From an uncultured Lachnospiraceae bacterium (lineage in GTDB: Bacteria > Bacillota > Clostridia > Lachnospirales > Lachnospiraceae), in NCBI GenBank assembly GCA_945836565.1, contig CAMALN010000116.1, positions 1 to 5,880 on the forward strand: a DNA stretch of 5,880 nt, read 5' to 3'. Both the position numbers and the translations under genes were made by a program. Shown here in pieces: positions 1-5,880 of this stretch. Under the pieces are notes generated by a model that ran no database searches, had not been told where the DNA came from, and saw nothing but the letters and a program-made list of their open reading frames with translations. Position 1 is the stretch's first letter, and every line of letters starts with the position of its first letter.

Positions 1-30
1 TAAGTTGATGATAATATGAATCACATTAAA

Positions 31-37
31 GGAGGAG
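31..37 (+). promoter_or_regulatory. Shine-Dalgarno site that fixes the TTG start of ftsZ
   Basis: GGAGGAG lies 6 bases before the TTG at 44. In the ftsZ frame an in-frame TGA at 17-19 blocks any upstream start, and no ATG or GTG lies between that stop and the TTG. The next in-frame ATG is codon 31, already inside the nucleotide-binding fold. The TTG start is therefore well supported. The 43 bases before the gene hold nothing else I can call. The TAA at 1-3 could be the stop of an upstream gene, but that cannot be shown from this window. Confidence 0.85.
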
Positions 38-43
38 AAGACC

Positions 44-1282
44 TTGCTTGAAATAAAGTCAAACGATGAAAAGACCCCTGCAAGAATACTTGTAATAGGT
101 GTTGGTGGTGCAGGAAACAATGCAGTGAACAGAATGATTGATGAAAATGTTGAAGGTGTTGAGCTTATAGCCATTAACACTGATAAACAGATTTTGTCAC
201 AGAGTAGAGCTACAACCAAGATTCAGATAGGTGAGAAGCTTACCAAGGGACTTGGTGCAGGTGCTAAGCCTGAAATCGGAGCCAGTGCAGTAGAAGAGAA
301 CAGAGAAGAAATTCTTGATATTATGAAGGATGCCAATATGGTATTTGTTACCTGTGGTATGGGTGGTGGTACCGGTACAGGTGCTGCTCCGGTTGTTGCA
401 GAAATCGCAAGAAACCTTGGCATACTTACCGTGGGAGTTGTTACAAAGCCATTCTCATTTGAGGGTAAGCCTCGTATGAACAATGCGATAAATGGTATTG
501 CAAAGCTTAAGGAAAATGTAGATACTCTTATCGTTATTCCGAATGACAAGCTTCTTCAGATATGTGATAAGCGTACAAGCATTCCTGAGGCATTGAAGAA
601 GGCAGACGAAGTTCTTCAGCAGGGTGTTCAGGGTGTGACAGACCTTATCAATAAACCGGGACTTATCAACCTCGACTTTGCAGATATCCAGACAGTAATG
701 AGAGATAAGGGTGTTGCACATATCGGTATCGGTAGAGCAAGTGGTGATAACAAGGCTGTTGATGCTATTAAGTCAGCTATGGACAGTCCATTACTTGAGA
801 CTACAGTATCGGGAGCAACAGATATTATCGTTAACTTCTCAGGTAATATCGGAATCGTTGAGGCATATGATGCAATTACTTACCTTACAGAGGTTGCCGG
901 AGACAGTGCAAATATTATCTTCGGTACAGTAGATAATGATGTTATGGGTGAGGATGTATGCATCACAATCATTGCAACAGGAATTGAAGATTCACAGGCA
1001 ACAGCACCATCAAGTGTTACAATTCCTACTTCTTCAAATACGAGAGTAAATGTACAGACCAGACCTTCAGTGAGTGTTCCAAACGCGAAGCCGGCAACAC
1101 CAACATATTCAGGTCAGCCTATTTCAACAGGTTCGGCTGGTACACCAAGACCATCATTTATGAATAATCAGCCAAAGCCGGCTGCACCGTCAGCTTCTTC
1201 GGCTGTTAAGCCTACACCTGTTAAGCCTGCCAATGCAGGAACTACAGGAATCAAGATTCCTGACTTTCTTAAGAGAGGCTAA
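44..1282 (+). CDS. ftsZ: Cell division protein FtsZ (bacterial tubulin GTPase)
   Basis: FtsZ polymerises with GTP into the cytokinetic Z-ring at mid-cell and recruits the divisome. The 412-residue protein is complete. The Rossmann-type GTPase domain starts near residue 13 with the [13 protein letters not shown] nucleotide loop (19-31). The tubulin signature GGGTGTG is at 107-113, and the T7-loop catalytic motif NLDFAD (N209, D211, D214) completes the GTPase site of the neighbouring subunit. The C-terminal fold ends near residue 316. A Pro/Ser/Thr/Ala-rich disordered linker of about 85 residues follows, then the conserved C-terminal peptide [11 protein letters not shown] (402-412), which in this family binds membrane tethers such as FtsA or SepF. 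The protein is slightly longer than the roughly 380-residue B. subtilis and E. coli FtsZ, because of the linker. The gene starts with TTG after a strong ribosome binding site and is followed at once by an intrinsic terminator, so it ends its transcription unit. Its promoter lies outside the window. Confidence 0.99.
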   Translation: MLEIKSNDEKTPARILVIGVGGAGNNAVNRMIDENVEGVELIAINTDKQILSQSRATTKIQIGEKLTKGLGAGAKPEIGASAVEENREEILDIMKDANMVFVTCGMGGGTGTGAAPVVAEIARNLGILTVGVVTKPFSFEGKPRMNNAINGIAKLKENVDTLIVIPNDKLLQICDKRTSIPEALKKADEVLQQGVQGVTDLINKPGLINLDFADIQTVMRDKGVAHIGIGRASGDNKAVDAIKSAMDSPLLETTVSGATDIIVNFSGNIGIVEAYDAITYLTEVAGDSANIIFGTVDNDVMGEDVCITIIATGIEDSQATAPSSVTIPTSSNTRVNVQTRPSVSVPNAKPATPTYSGQPISTGSAGTPRPSFMNNQPKPAAPSASSAVKPTPVKPANAGTTGIKIPDFLKRG

Positions 1283-1292
1283 GTGATTATAT

Positions 1293-1342
1293 CAGCTGAC
1301 GCACTATATAGATATATTTGTGCGCCGGCTGTTTTTATTTAT
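1293..1342 (+). terminator. Rho-independent terminator after ftsZ
   Basis: CAGCTGACGCAC (1293-1304) pairs with GTGCGCCGGCTG (1320-1331) in a 12-position stem with one G-U pair and one A-C mismatch. The loop is 15 nt and AT-rich, and the stem is followed by TTTTTATTTAT (1332-1342). The hairpin begins 10 bases after the ftsZ stop. It separates ftsZ from the downstream exporter gene, which should therefore have its own promoter. Confidence 0.85.
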
Positions 1343-1418
1343 GCTATTGTATATTCGGAGAATGTACATCTTCTGACCGGTAGGTTGGAGGTTTTATATA
1401 ACGGAGAGGAGAAAGAGA

Positions 1419-4022
1419 ATGAGCGACAATAGGGACGAGACCACGGTATACTTTGATGAAAGCACCCTGAATCAGCAGGGTAATGCCAAGGTTATGAAGA
1501 ATACACTGGTTATAGTTGACAAAAACGGAGTAAATGAACTCGATTTAAGCGGCTATAATGAAGCAACCTACACATTTGGTCGGGCAAAGGATAACAGTAT
1601 AGTTATAAATTCCGAGATAGTGTCAGGACACCATGGTGAGATATGCATAAATAATGGTGTGTTCTATATTAGGGATATCGGTAGTTCAAATGGTACATAT
1701 ATTGCGTATGGACCACAGTTTTATAAGGTTAACGCCAATCAGTACTATGGTGGTGACGGAAGAGATATGATTATAAGGCTCGGAACCACCAAGACTATGG
1801 AGGGCAGGGATGCTGTACTTATGCTCTATAGCAGCAGCACCTCTACAGGAAAGTGGAGAACCTATAATCTTCATGAGGGGGACAACAGCATCGGGCGTGC
1901 TGAAAACTGTGATATAAAGCTTAGAAACGTTGCCGTATCCAGACTCCATGCAGGCGTAAGATGTGTAAATGGCGAATACTACGTATTTGATAATAAGTCT
2001 ACAAATGGTGTATTTGTAAATGGTATCAAGATATATAAGCCTGTAAAGCTGACAGATAAGGATATATTTACTATATTGAATACAACCTTTATCTTCTCGG
2101 GAAATCAACTTTTCTATAAGGTGAACCCGGAAGGTATTGCGATGAATATCAAGAATCTCAATAAGGTTGTACCATCAAAGGAAGGTAAGAAGACCATACT
2201 TGATAAGGTTAGTCTGGGTATCGGTGCAAATGAATTCGTAGCCATAATAGGAGGCTCGGGTGCCGGTAAGACAACCCTTATGACAGCAATGAGTGGCTTT
2301 GATTCTGATATCACCGGTGAGGTATATTGCAACGGAATAAATCTCAGGGAGAACTTCCAGACCTTGAAGAATGTAATAGGCTTCGTACCTCAGCAGGATA
2401 TTATATATGAGAATATCACATTGAAGAAGATGCTATACTATACGGCGAAGCTCAAGATGCCGGAGGATACGAGCAAGGCTGAGATAAATGCACGTATACA
2501 GGATGTCTTGAAAATGGTAGAGCTTCTTGACCATCAGGATACATATATAAGAAGACTTTCGGGAGGACAGAAGAAGAGAGCAAGTATAGCAGTAGAGCTT
2601 CTTGCAAACCCGGGATTGTTCTTCTTAGATGAGCCTACCTCGGGACTTGATCCCGGAACAGAGGAGCATCTTATGCATACCCTGAGCAAGCTTGCCAAGG
2701 AGCAGGAGAAGACGGTTATTATGGTTACACATACAACCAATAATCTTCATCTGTGTGATAAGGTAATCATCATGGGATATGGCGGCAGACTCTGCTATTG
2801 CGGAGCACCATCAGGCATCAAGGATTTCTTCAAAACTGACAATATAGTAAAAGTGTACGACATGATAACAGCAGACACAAAGGGCTGGGAAGCACGCTTC
2901 AAGATGTCAGGTATCAACAGAGTTGATGAGACAATTGTTAATTCTGAGAAGGAGATAAAGCCTAAGAAGGTAAATAACTTCAATCAGCTTTCTGTACTTA
3001 TAAGAAGATATGTAACCTTGATTAAGAATGATATGGAACGTCTGGCGATGATATTTATACAGCCGGTTCTGATAGGCCTGCTGCTTGCTCTGGTTGCAGA
3101 AAAAGGCGTATTTGACAAGATGTTTGAAACCCGGTCGATTATGTTTGCGCTTATGAGTGCGGGTATATGGATGGGACTTTTCAACACTATTCAGGAGATA
3201 TACAAGGAGCGTGTAATCCTAAAGCGAGAATATATGGCCAATCTGAAGCTACCGCTTTATATGCTTTCAAAGTATGTTGTTCAGGCCTTGATAGCTATTA
3301 TACAGTCGGTGATTATGGTTGCAGTCTTTGTAGCCCTTAAGGGTGCACCGAAATGCGACGGAGTAATATTCGGAAGCTCCACATTCGAGCTTATGGTTAC
3401 AATCTTTGTTACCATATATGTATCTGCAGGCTTTGGACTTTTGATATCAGCTATATCCAAGAATGGTGACAGAGCAATGTCTATCGCACCGTTCGTGCTC
3501 ATCATACAGCTTCTTTTCTCCGGTATACTTTTTGCACTTAATGGGGCTACTGATAAGATATCGTACTTTACCTTCAGCCGATTTTCTATGGAGGCACTCG
3601 GTAGTACAAACTCGTTAAATGAACTTGAACCGGTAGGAGCAGAGGCTGAAAAGGAAGCCGAGGAGGCTAAGCAGGAGGCTGAGGACAAGCAGCAGGAGCT
3701 TATTGACGATTGTAATGAAAGCATAGCCGAGATGCAGGCAGGTTATGCAGAAACTATAAACGAGCTCCAGGATCAGGTGGAAAATCTGTCTGCAATGGTT
3801 GGACAGCCACAGACCTTTGAGGAGTTCGTGCCGGAAGAGGTTGATGTAACTCCGGAAGAGGAAGACGTTGACGAGGAAGAAGACGAGGAAGAGGAAGACT
3901 CAATGTACGTTAGAACAGCAGCCCATATGCTTAGATGCTGGGGCATACTGTTTGGAGAGACCTTCCTGTTCGCAGGAGTAAGTATATTAGTTCTTAGAAA
4001 GCTTAAGGACGAGCAGAGATAA
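1419..4022 (+). CDS. FHA-FHA-ABC transporter fusion (ABCG-type ATPase plus ABC2 permease, Rv1747-like)
   Basis: A single-chain half-transporter of 867 residues that probably dimerises in the membrane. Both N-terminal FHA (phosphothreonine-binding) domains keep their key residues: G54-R55, S69, H72, N91 in the first and G159-R160, S174, H177, N196 in the second. The ATPase follows at about 243-470: Walker A GGSGAGKTT (278-286), Q-loop near Q325, signature LSGGQ (380-384), Walker B ending D404-E405, H-loop H438. The permease has about six membrane segments near 542-560, 573-590, 619-640, 657-679, 688-707 and 842-859. The loop between the last two carries a coiled coil (about 741-797) and an acidic tract (806-827, 17 of 22 residues D or E). 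GGAGAGGA (1403-1410) precedes the ATG. The architecture matches mycobacterial Rv1747, whose FHA domains bind phosphothreonines made by a Ser/Thr kinase. Export substrate is unknown; a lipid or envelope component is inference. No kinase gene is adjacent. The product family is sure, the role is not. Confidence 0.95.
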   Translation: MSDNRDETTVYFDESTLNQQGNAKVMKNTLVIVDKNGVNELDLSGYNEATYTFGRAKDNSIVINSEIVSGHHGEICINNGVFYIRDIGSSNGTYIAYGPQFYKVNANQYYGGDGRDMIIRLGTTKTMEGRDAVLMLYSSSTSTGKWRTYNLHEGDNSIGRAENCDIKLRNVAVSRLHAGVRCVNGEYYVFDNKSTNGVFVNGIKIYKPVKLTDKDIFTILNTTFIFSGNQLFYKVNPEGIAMNIKNLNKVVPSKEGKKTILDKVSLGIGANEFVAIIGGSGAGKTTLMTAMSGFDSDITGEVYCNGINLRENFQTLKNVIGFVPQQDIIYENITLKKMLYYTAKLKMPEDTSKAEINARIQDVLKMVELLDHQDTYIRRLSGGQKKRASIAVELLANPGLFFLDEPTSGLDPGTEEHLMHTLSKLAKEQEKTVIMVTHTTNNLHLCDKVIIMGYGGRLCYCGAPSGIKDFFKTDNIVKVYDMITADTKGWEARFKMSGINRVDETIVNSEKEIKPKKVNNFNQLSVLIRRYVTLIKNDMERLAMIFIQPVLIGLLLALVAEKGVFDKMFETRSIMFALMSAGIWMGLFNTIQEIYKERVILKREYMANLKLPLYMLSKYVVQALIAIIQSVIMVAVFVALKGAPKCDGVIFGSSTFELMVTIFVTIYVSAGFGLLISAISKNGDRAMSIAPFVLIIQLLFSGILFALNGATDKISYFTFSRFSMEALGSTNSLNELEPVGAEAEKEAEEAKQEAEDKQQELIDDCNESIAEMQAGYAETINELQDQVENLSAMVGQPQTFEEFVPEEVDVTPEEEDVDEEEDEEEEDSMYVRTAAHMLRCWGILFGETFLFAGVSILVLRKLKDEQR
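3855..3899 (+). repeat. Purine-rich low-complexity tract with a 12-bp direct repeat
   Basis: GAAGAGGAAGAC occurs at 3855-3866 and again at 3888-3899. The sequence between is of the same GAR/GAY type and encodes the Glu/Asp run of the exporter's extracytoplasmic loop. Such a tract can expand or contract in whole codons by slippage, so its length may differ between strains. The repeat is directly visible; the variability is inference. Confidence 0.7.
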
Positions 4023-4794
4023 TAGAATCAGATATCCTTATGGAGGAGTATCGTTTTAGATACTCCTCTTTTGTCATATCTGATATAAAGTTCTTACTGT
4101 ATTTTTTTGTAAAGCCATTTGTCCATAGGGTATCGACGGCCTTGTTGTAGGCTATGGCAGCATCTGCTTCATTTGTATATTTACCTACTATATAATTGCC
4201 GTTTATATGTATAATTGTAGTATATACAGCAGATACTTTTTCATTGTCACACTGTACTCCGGCATAATGGTTTAGTATTTTTATATTGGAGTATCTATAG
4301 TCGTATTTATCACCGTTTATCATAACATAATCACGTCCGTATACGGCAAATGGGCGTATACCGTAGCGCGATAAGAGCTTATACTGGCTTCCGTAGTCAT
4401 TGTAGTAGAAATATCCACCGCGTCTTAATATGGTATGAGAAGCGAGGAAGAACAAATCGTCTCTGTCGAATTTTAATATAGTCTTCTCGTCGATATGGTA
4501 TTCAAAATATTTTTGCCTAAGATATATAGGGGTTGCAAGATATAAGCCGTTGTCCCTGAAGTTAATCAATGTAATATATTTTTGAAATGGGATTATCATC
4601 CTGTGACTATATGAATCAATAGTGTGACTTGTGTCGTCTAAGGCGGCTCGTGCCTCGGTATATGCATTACAAGCATCGCTTTCGTTATCATAGCTGCCGA
4701 GGCTTATATGCTTCATCTTATATGTGATGGATGCGCGATAATACACACTTCCATCCTTCTTTGTAGTTTTATATACACCCTTTGGCTGTGACAT
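4003..4794 (-). CDS. AP2-like / degenerate HNH-like / AP2-like DNA-binding protein, function unknown
   Basis: This 263-residue protein begins and ends with AP2-like folds. The first (about 5-53) reads GVYKTT...YYRASIT...ISLGSYDNESDACNAY; the second (about 177-225) reads YAGVQ...IVGKYTNEADAAIAYNKAVDTL. Both match the pattern GV...A.I...LG.f...eA..AY. The middle (about 120-175) contains INGDKYDYRYSNIKIL, which aligns with the HNH core of AP2/HNH homing endonucleases (V-H-H-I-N-G-D..DNR..N-L). Here the histidines are V157 and M158 and the DNR Asn is Y166, so nuclease activity is doubtful. There is no signal peptide or membrane segment. GGAGAA (plus-strand 4800-4805) precedes the ATG, and a promoter lies upstream. 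The gene converges on the exporter gene, overlapping its last 20 bases. It may be a domesticated selfish nuclease acting as a regulator, but no function can be assigned from sequence. Confidence 0.8.
   Translation of the reverse strand: MSQPKGVYKTTKKDGSVYYRASITYKMKHISLGSYDNESDACNAYTEARAALDDTSHTIDSYSHRMIIPFQKYITLINFRDNGLYLATPIYLRQKYFEYHIDEKTILKFDRDDLFFLASHTILRRGGYFYYNDYGSQYKLLSRYGIRPFAVYGRDYVMINGDKYDYRYSNIKILNHYAGVQCDNEKVSAVYTTIIHINGNYIVGKYTNEADAAIAYNKAVDTLWTNGFTKKYSKNFISDMTKEEYLKRYSSIRISDSIISARP
4027..4084. repeat. Outer inverted repeat enclosing the exporter terminator
   Basis: ATCAGATAT (4027-4035) is perfectly complementary to ATATCTGAT (4076-4084). These 9-bp arms surround the 10-bp terminator hairpin at 4043-4068, so the whole region can fold as two nested stems separated by a 7+7 nt internal loop. 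It lies entirely within the coding sequence of the minus-strand gene. Confidence 0.6.
4043..4072 (+). terminator. Rho-independent terminator of the FHA-ABC gene
   Basis: GAGGAGTATC (4043-4052) and GATACTCCTC (4059-4068) form a perfect 10-bp stem with a GTTTTA loop, followed by TTTT (4069-4072). It starts 20 bases after the exporter's TAA. Read on the other strand, the hairpin is followed by CATAAGG rather than a T-run, so it should stop plus-strand transcription only and let the minus-strand gene read through. It is located within the final codons of that gene. Confidence 0.88.
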
Positions 4795-4847
4795 ATTGCT
4801 TCTCCGTTTACACCTGATTTGATATATGTATGATAATCAATATATGA

Positions 4848-4876
4848 ATTATAACTATTTTTTGTAAAACGGTCTA
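4848..4876 (-). promoter_or_regulatory. Probable sigma-A promoter of the AP2/HNH-like gene
   Basis: On the minus strand, TAGACC (plus 4871-4876, 4 of 6 matches to TTGACA) and a perfect TATAAT (plus 4848-4853) are separated by 17 bp. Transcription would start near 4841 and give a leader of about 46 nt that includes the GGAGAA ribosome binding site. The -10 and spacing are good; the -35 is only fair. Confidence 0.5.
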
Positions 4877-4929
4877 GCAGTAGTGGCAAAATATGTAGAA
4901 AAATGAGATAATAGTGATAAAAAAATGGC

Positions 4930-4958
4930 TTGATTATTATAATGGACTACCTTATAAT
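4930..4958 (+). promoter_or_regulatory. Probable sigma-A promoter of the 3D-domain gene
   Basis: TTGATT (4930-4935) and a perfect TATAAT (4953-4958) are separated by 17 bp. Transcription would start near 4965, giving a leader of about 60 nt. This is the best promoter match in the window, and it is divergent from the promoter of the AP2/HNH-like gene about 55 bp away. The leader is too short for a ydaO-type c-di-AMP riboswitch, which often precedes such hydrolase genes. Confidence 0.65.
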
Positions 4959-4973
4959 ACGGCTCAGTAGCAA

Positions 4974-4990
4974 TGTAACGGATTTGTAAC
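4974..4990 (+). promoter_or_regulatory. Candidate WalR (YycF) binding box
   Basis: TGTAAC-GGATT-TGTAAC is a direct repeat of two hexamers with a 5-bp gap, 11 bp start to start. It matches every position of the published WalR consensus TGTWAH-N5-TGTWAH. It lies 35 bp before the ATG of a 3D-domain cell-wall hydrolase, the kind of gene WalR controls in Bacillus (yocH). It is downstream of the predicted transcription start (about +10 to +26), a position that would suggest repression rather than activation if that start is right. Confidence 0.6.
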
Positions 4991-5025
4991 AAAATTGAAA
5001 TGTTTTAGACTTTGAGAGGTGTAAT

Positions 5026-5880
5026 ATGGATTTTAGCTTTGACAGAAAGGAAAAGCTACAAAAGAAGATTGCAGACAAAGTAAATACCGCAAAAATTGCA
5101 AAGATAAAATATAATCTGACAGAAGTAGTTGCCAAGTATGGAAGGATAGCAGCATCAGGAGCAGTAGTGTTGGCATTGGTTATAGTATGTGTCATATCGC
5201 TGGTTGAAAGAAATAGTTCAAATAACCAGTCGGTGGGTGTAATGATGTCGATGTCAAATCTTGCTGCCGGACGGGATGCGTTCGATGGAAAAAGCTTTGA
5301 TGCAGAGATACTTGATTATTCTGATATGCTGCAGGCCAATTCTGAGGCTGAGCAGAAAGCAACTATGGAACAGACTGAACAACAGATTGATATGATATTG
5401 TCTGCTGTTAATACAGACCAGAAGGATTCTGCTACATTAAATGAGAATACAGGGGAAACAACTGCGCCGATTGTTGAACCGGAGCCTACTTCTCAGACTA
5501 TCGTGTATGCTGATGGCTCTGTCGATGTGATATCTGCGGGTAATTCGGTTACGGCATCACCTTCTGTTGCCCCGACATATGCATCTGCTGACGGAGCAGA
5601 ATATATGGGAGAATTTCTTCTTACAGGATACTGCGCCTGTCCGATTTGCTGTGGTGCATGGAGTAATATTGAAAACCCTATAACCGCAAGCGGAGAGATA
5701 GCTGCTGCAGGACGTACGATAGCAGCAGATACGTCTATGTTTGCCTTTGGAACAAGGCTTTTAATTAACGGACAGGTTTATGTAGTTGAGGATAGAGGTA
5801 GTGCCATAAAAGGAAATCATATAGATATATTCTTTAGTACTCACGAGGAAGCTCTTGAATGGGGAAAAAGATATTCTGAT
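5026..5880 (+). CDS. Membrane-anchored 3D-domain protein, probable peptidoglycan lytic transglycosylase (3' end outside window)
   Basis: The frame is open from the ATG to the window edge (285 codons, no stop), so the gene is truncated by the window. GAGAGGTG (5014-5021) is a suitable ribosome binding site. The protein has a short Lys-rich cytoplasmic tail (1-40), one membrane anchor (about 41-60), and an extracytoplasmic low-complexity stalk rich in Ser, Thr, Glu, Ala and Pro (about 64-190). A 3D domain runs from about 195 to the end. The three aspartates that name the domain are visible as AAD (D235), VEDRG (D256) and HIDIF (D267). Four cysteines (C203, C205, C208, C209) precede them in YCACPICCG. 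Relatives such as B. subtilis YocH and YuiC are muralytic or autolytic, with an MltA-like fold, so this protein probably cleaves glycan strands outside the membrane. The HEEALEWGKRY stretch at the edge is typical of the end of the domain, so few residues are likely missing. A promoter and a WalR-type box lie directly upstream. Confidence 0.92.
   Translation, partial: MDFSFDRKEKLQKKIADKVNTAKIAKIKYNLTEVVAKYGRIAASGAVVLALVIVCVISLVERNSSNNQSVGVMMSMSNLAAGRDAFDGKSFDAEILDYSDMLQANSEAEQKATMEQTEQQIDMILSAVNTDQKDSATLNENTGETTAPIVEPEPTSQTIVYADGSVDVISAGNSVTASPSVAPTYASADGAEYMGEFLLTGYCACPICCGAWSNIENPITASGEIAAAGRTIAADTSMFAFGTRLLINGQVYVVEDRGSAIKGNHIDIFFSTHEEALEWGKRYSD

Noticed and set aside
1..43. End of an upstream gene, with TAA at 1-3
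   Set aside because: Too little sequence to tell a true stop codon from chance.
1345..1402. Possible promoter for the FHA-ABC gene: TATATT at 1350-1355, or CTGACC (1373-1378) with TATATA (1395-1400)
   Set aside because: The first has no acceptable -35 at 16-18 bp. The second would start transcription at or inside the ribosome binding site. The gene should have its own promoter after the ftsZ terminator, but I cannot place it.
3281..3724. Minus-strand reading frame of 147 codons inside the exporter gene
   Set aside because: It is antisense to the conserved membrane segments and coiled coil; the Ser-rich product is the usual mirror of such coding sequence.
4819..4840. TTGAT-N12-ATCAA inverted repeat near the predicted start of the AP2/HNH-like transcript
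   Set aside because: The arms are only 5 bp in very AT-rich sequence and the inner bases do not pair; this is easily chance.
4965..5025. Riboswitch in the leader of the 3D-domain gene
   Set aside because: The predicted leader is about 60 nt, has no stable hairpin or terminator, and lacks room for a c-di-AMP (ydaO-type) aptamer.
4947..5195. Minus-strand reading frame of 82 codons overlapping the 3D-domain gene start
   Set aside because: It lies opposite the promoter, WalR-type box and first codons of a clear gene, and its translation matches no family I recognise; a shadow frame.

Overview
The window looks like chromosomal DNA from a low-to-moderate GC Gram-positive anaerobe of the class Clostridia, most likely Lachnospiraceae. 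This rests on the style of the FtsZ protein, strong purine-rich Shine-Dalgarno sites, intrinsic terminators with U-tracts, a YCxCxxCC-type 3D-domain protein and an FHA-ABC exporter. No phage, insertion sequence, CRISPR or RNA gene was seen. The species assignment is inference from familiarity, not from a search.

Layout, left to right: (1) ftsZ (44-1282, +), complete, with a TTG start and its own intrinsic terminator. (2) A large FHA-FHA-ABC(ATPase)-ABC2(membrane) fusion (1419-4022, +), resembling mycobacterial Rv1747 in architecture. It has a GarA-like ETTxxF motif at its N-terminus and an unusual coiled-coil plus poly-acidic insertion in its last extracytoplasmic loop. (3) A convergent gene (4003-4794, -) for a protein with two AP2-like DNA-binding domains flanking a degenerate HNH-like core. 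Its 3' end overlaps the exporter gene by 20 bp, and its last codons are built from the exporter's transcription terminator. (4) A 231-bp divergent intergenic region with a plausible sigma-A promoter in each direction. (5) The start of a membrane-anchored 3D-domain cell-wall hydrolase (5026 to beyond 5880, +), cut by the window edge.

The most notable non-coding signal is TGTAAC-N5-TGTAAC at 4974-4990, just upstream of the 3D-domain gene. It matches exactly the consensus recognised by WalR (YycF), the response regulator that controls cell-wall hydrolases in Firmicutes; a classic target, B. subtilis yocH, is itself a 3D-domain protein.

Taken together, the window is an envelope and division neighbourhood: the division-ring tubulin, a probably phospho-regulated exporter, and a peptidoglycan-remodelling enzyme probably under cell-wall-stress control. 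The AP2/HNH-like protein is the outlier. It may be a domesticated relative of homing endonucleases now acting as a DNA-binding protein, but its function is not known from the sequence.
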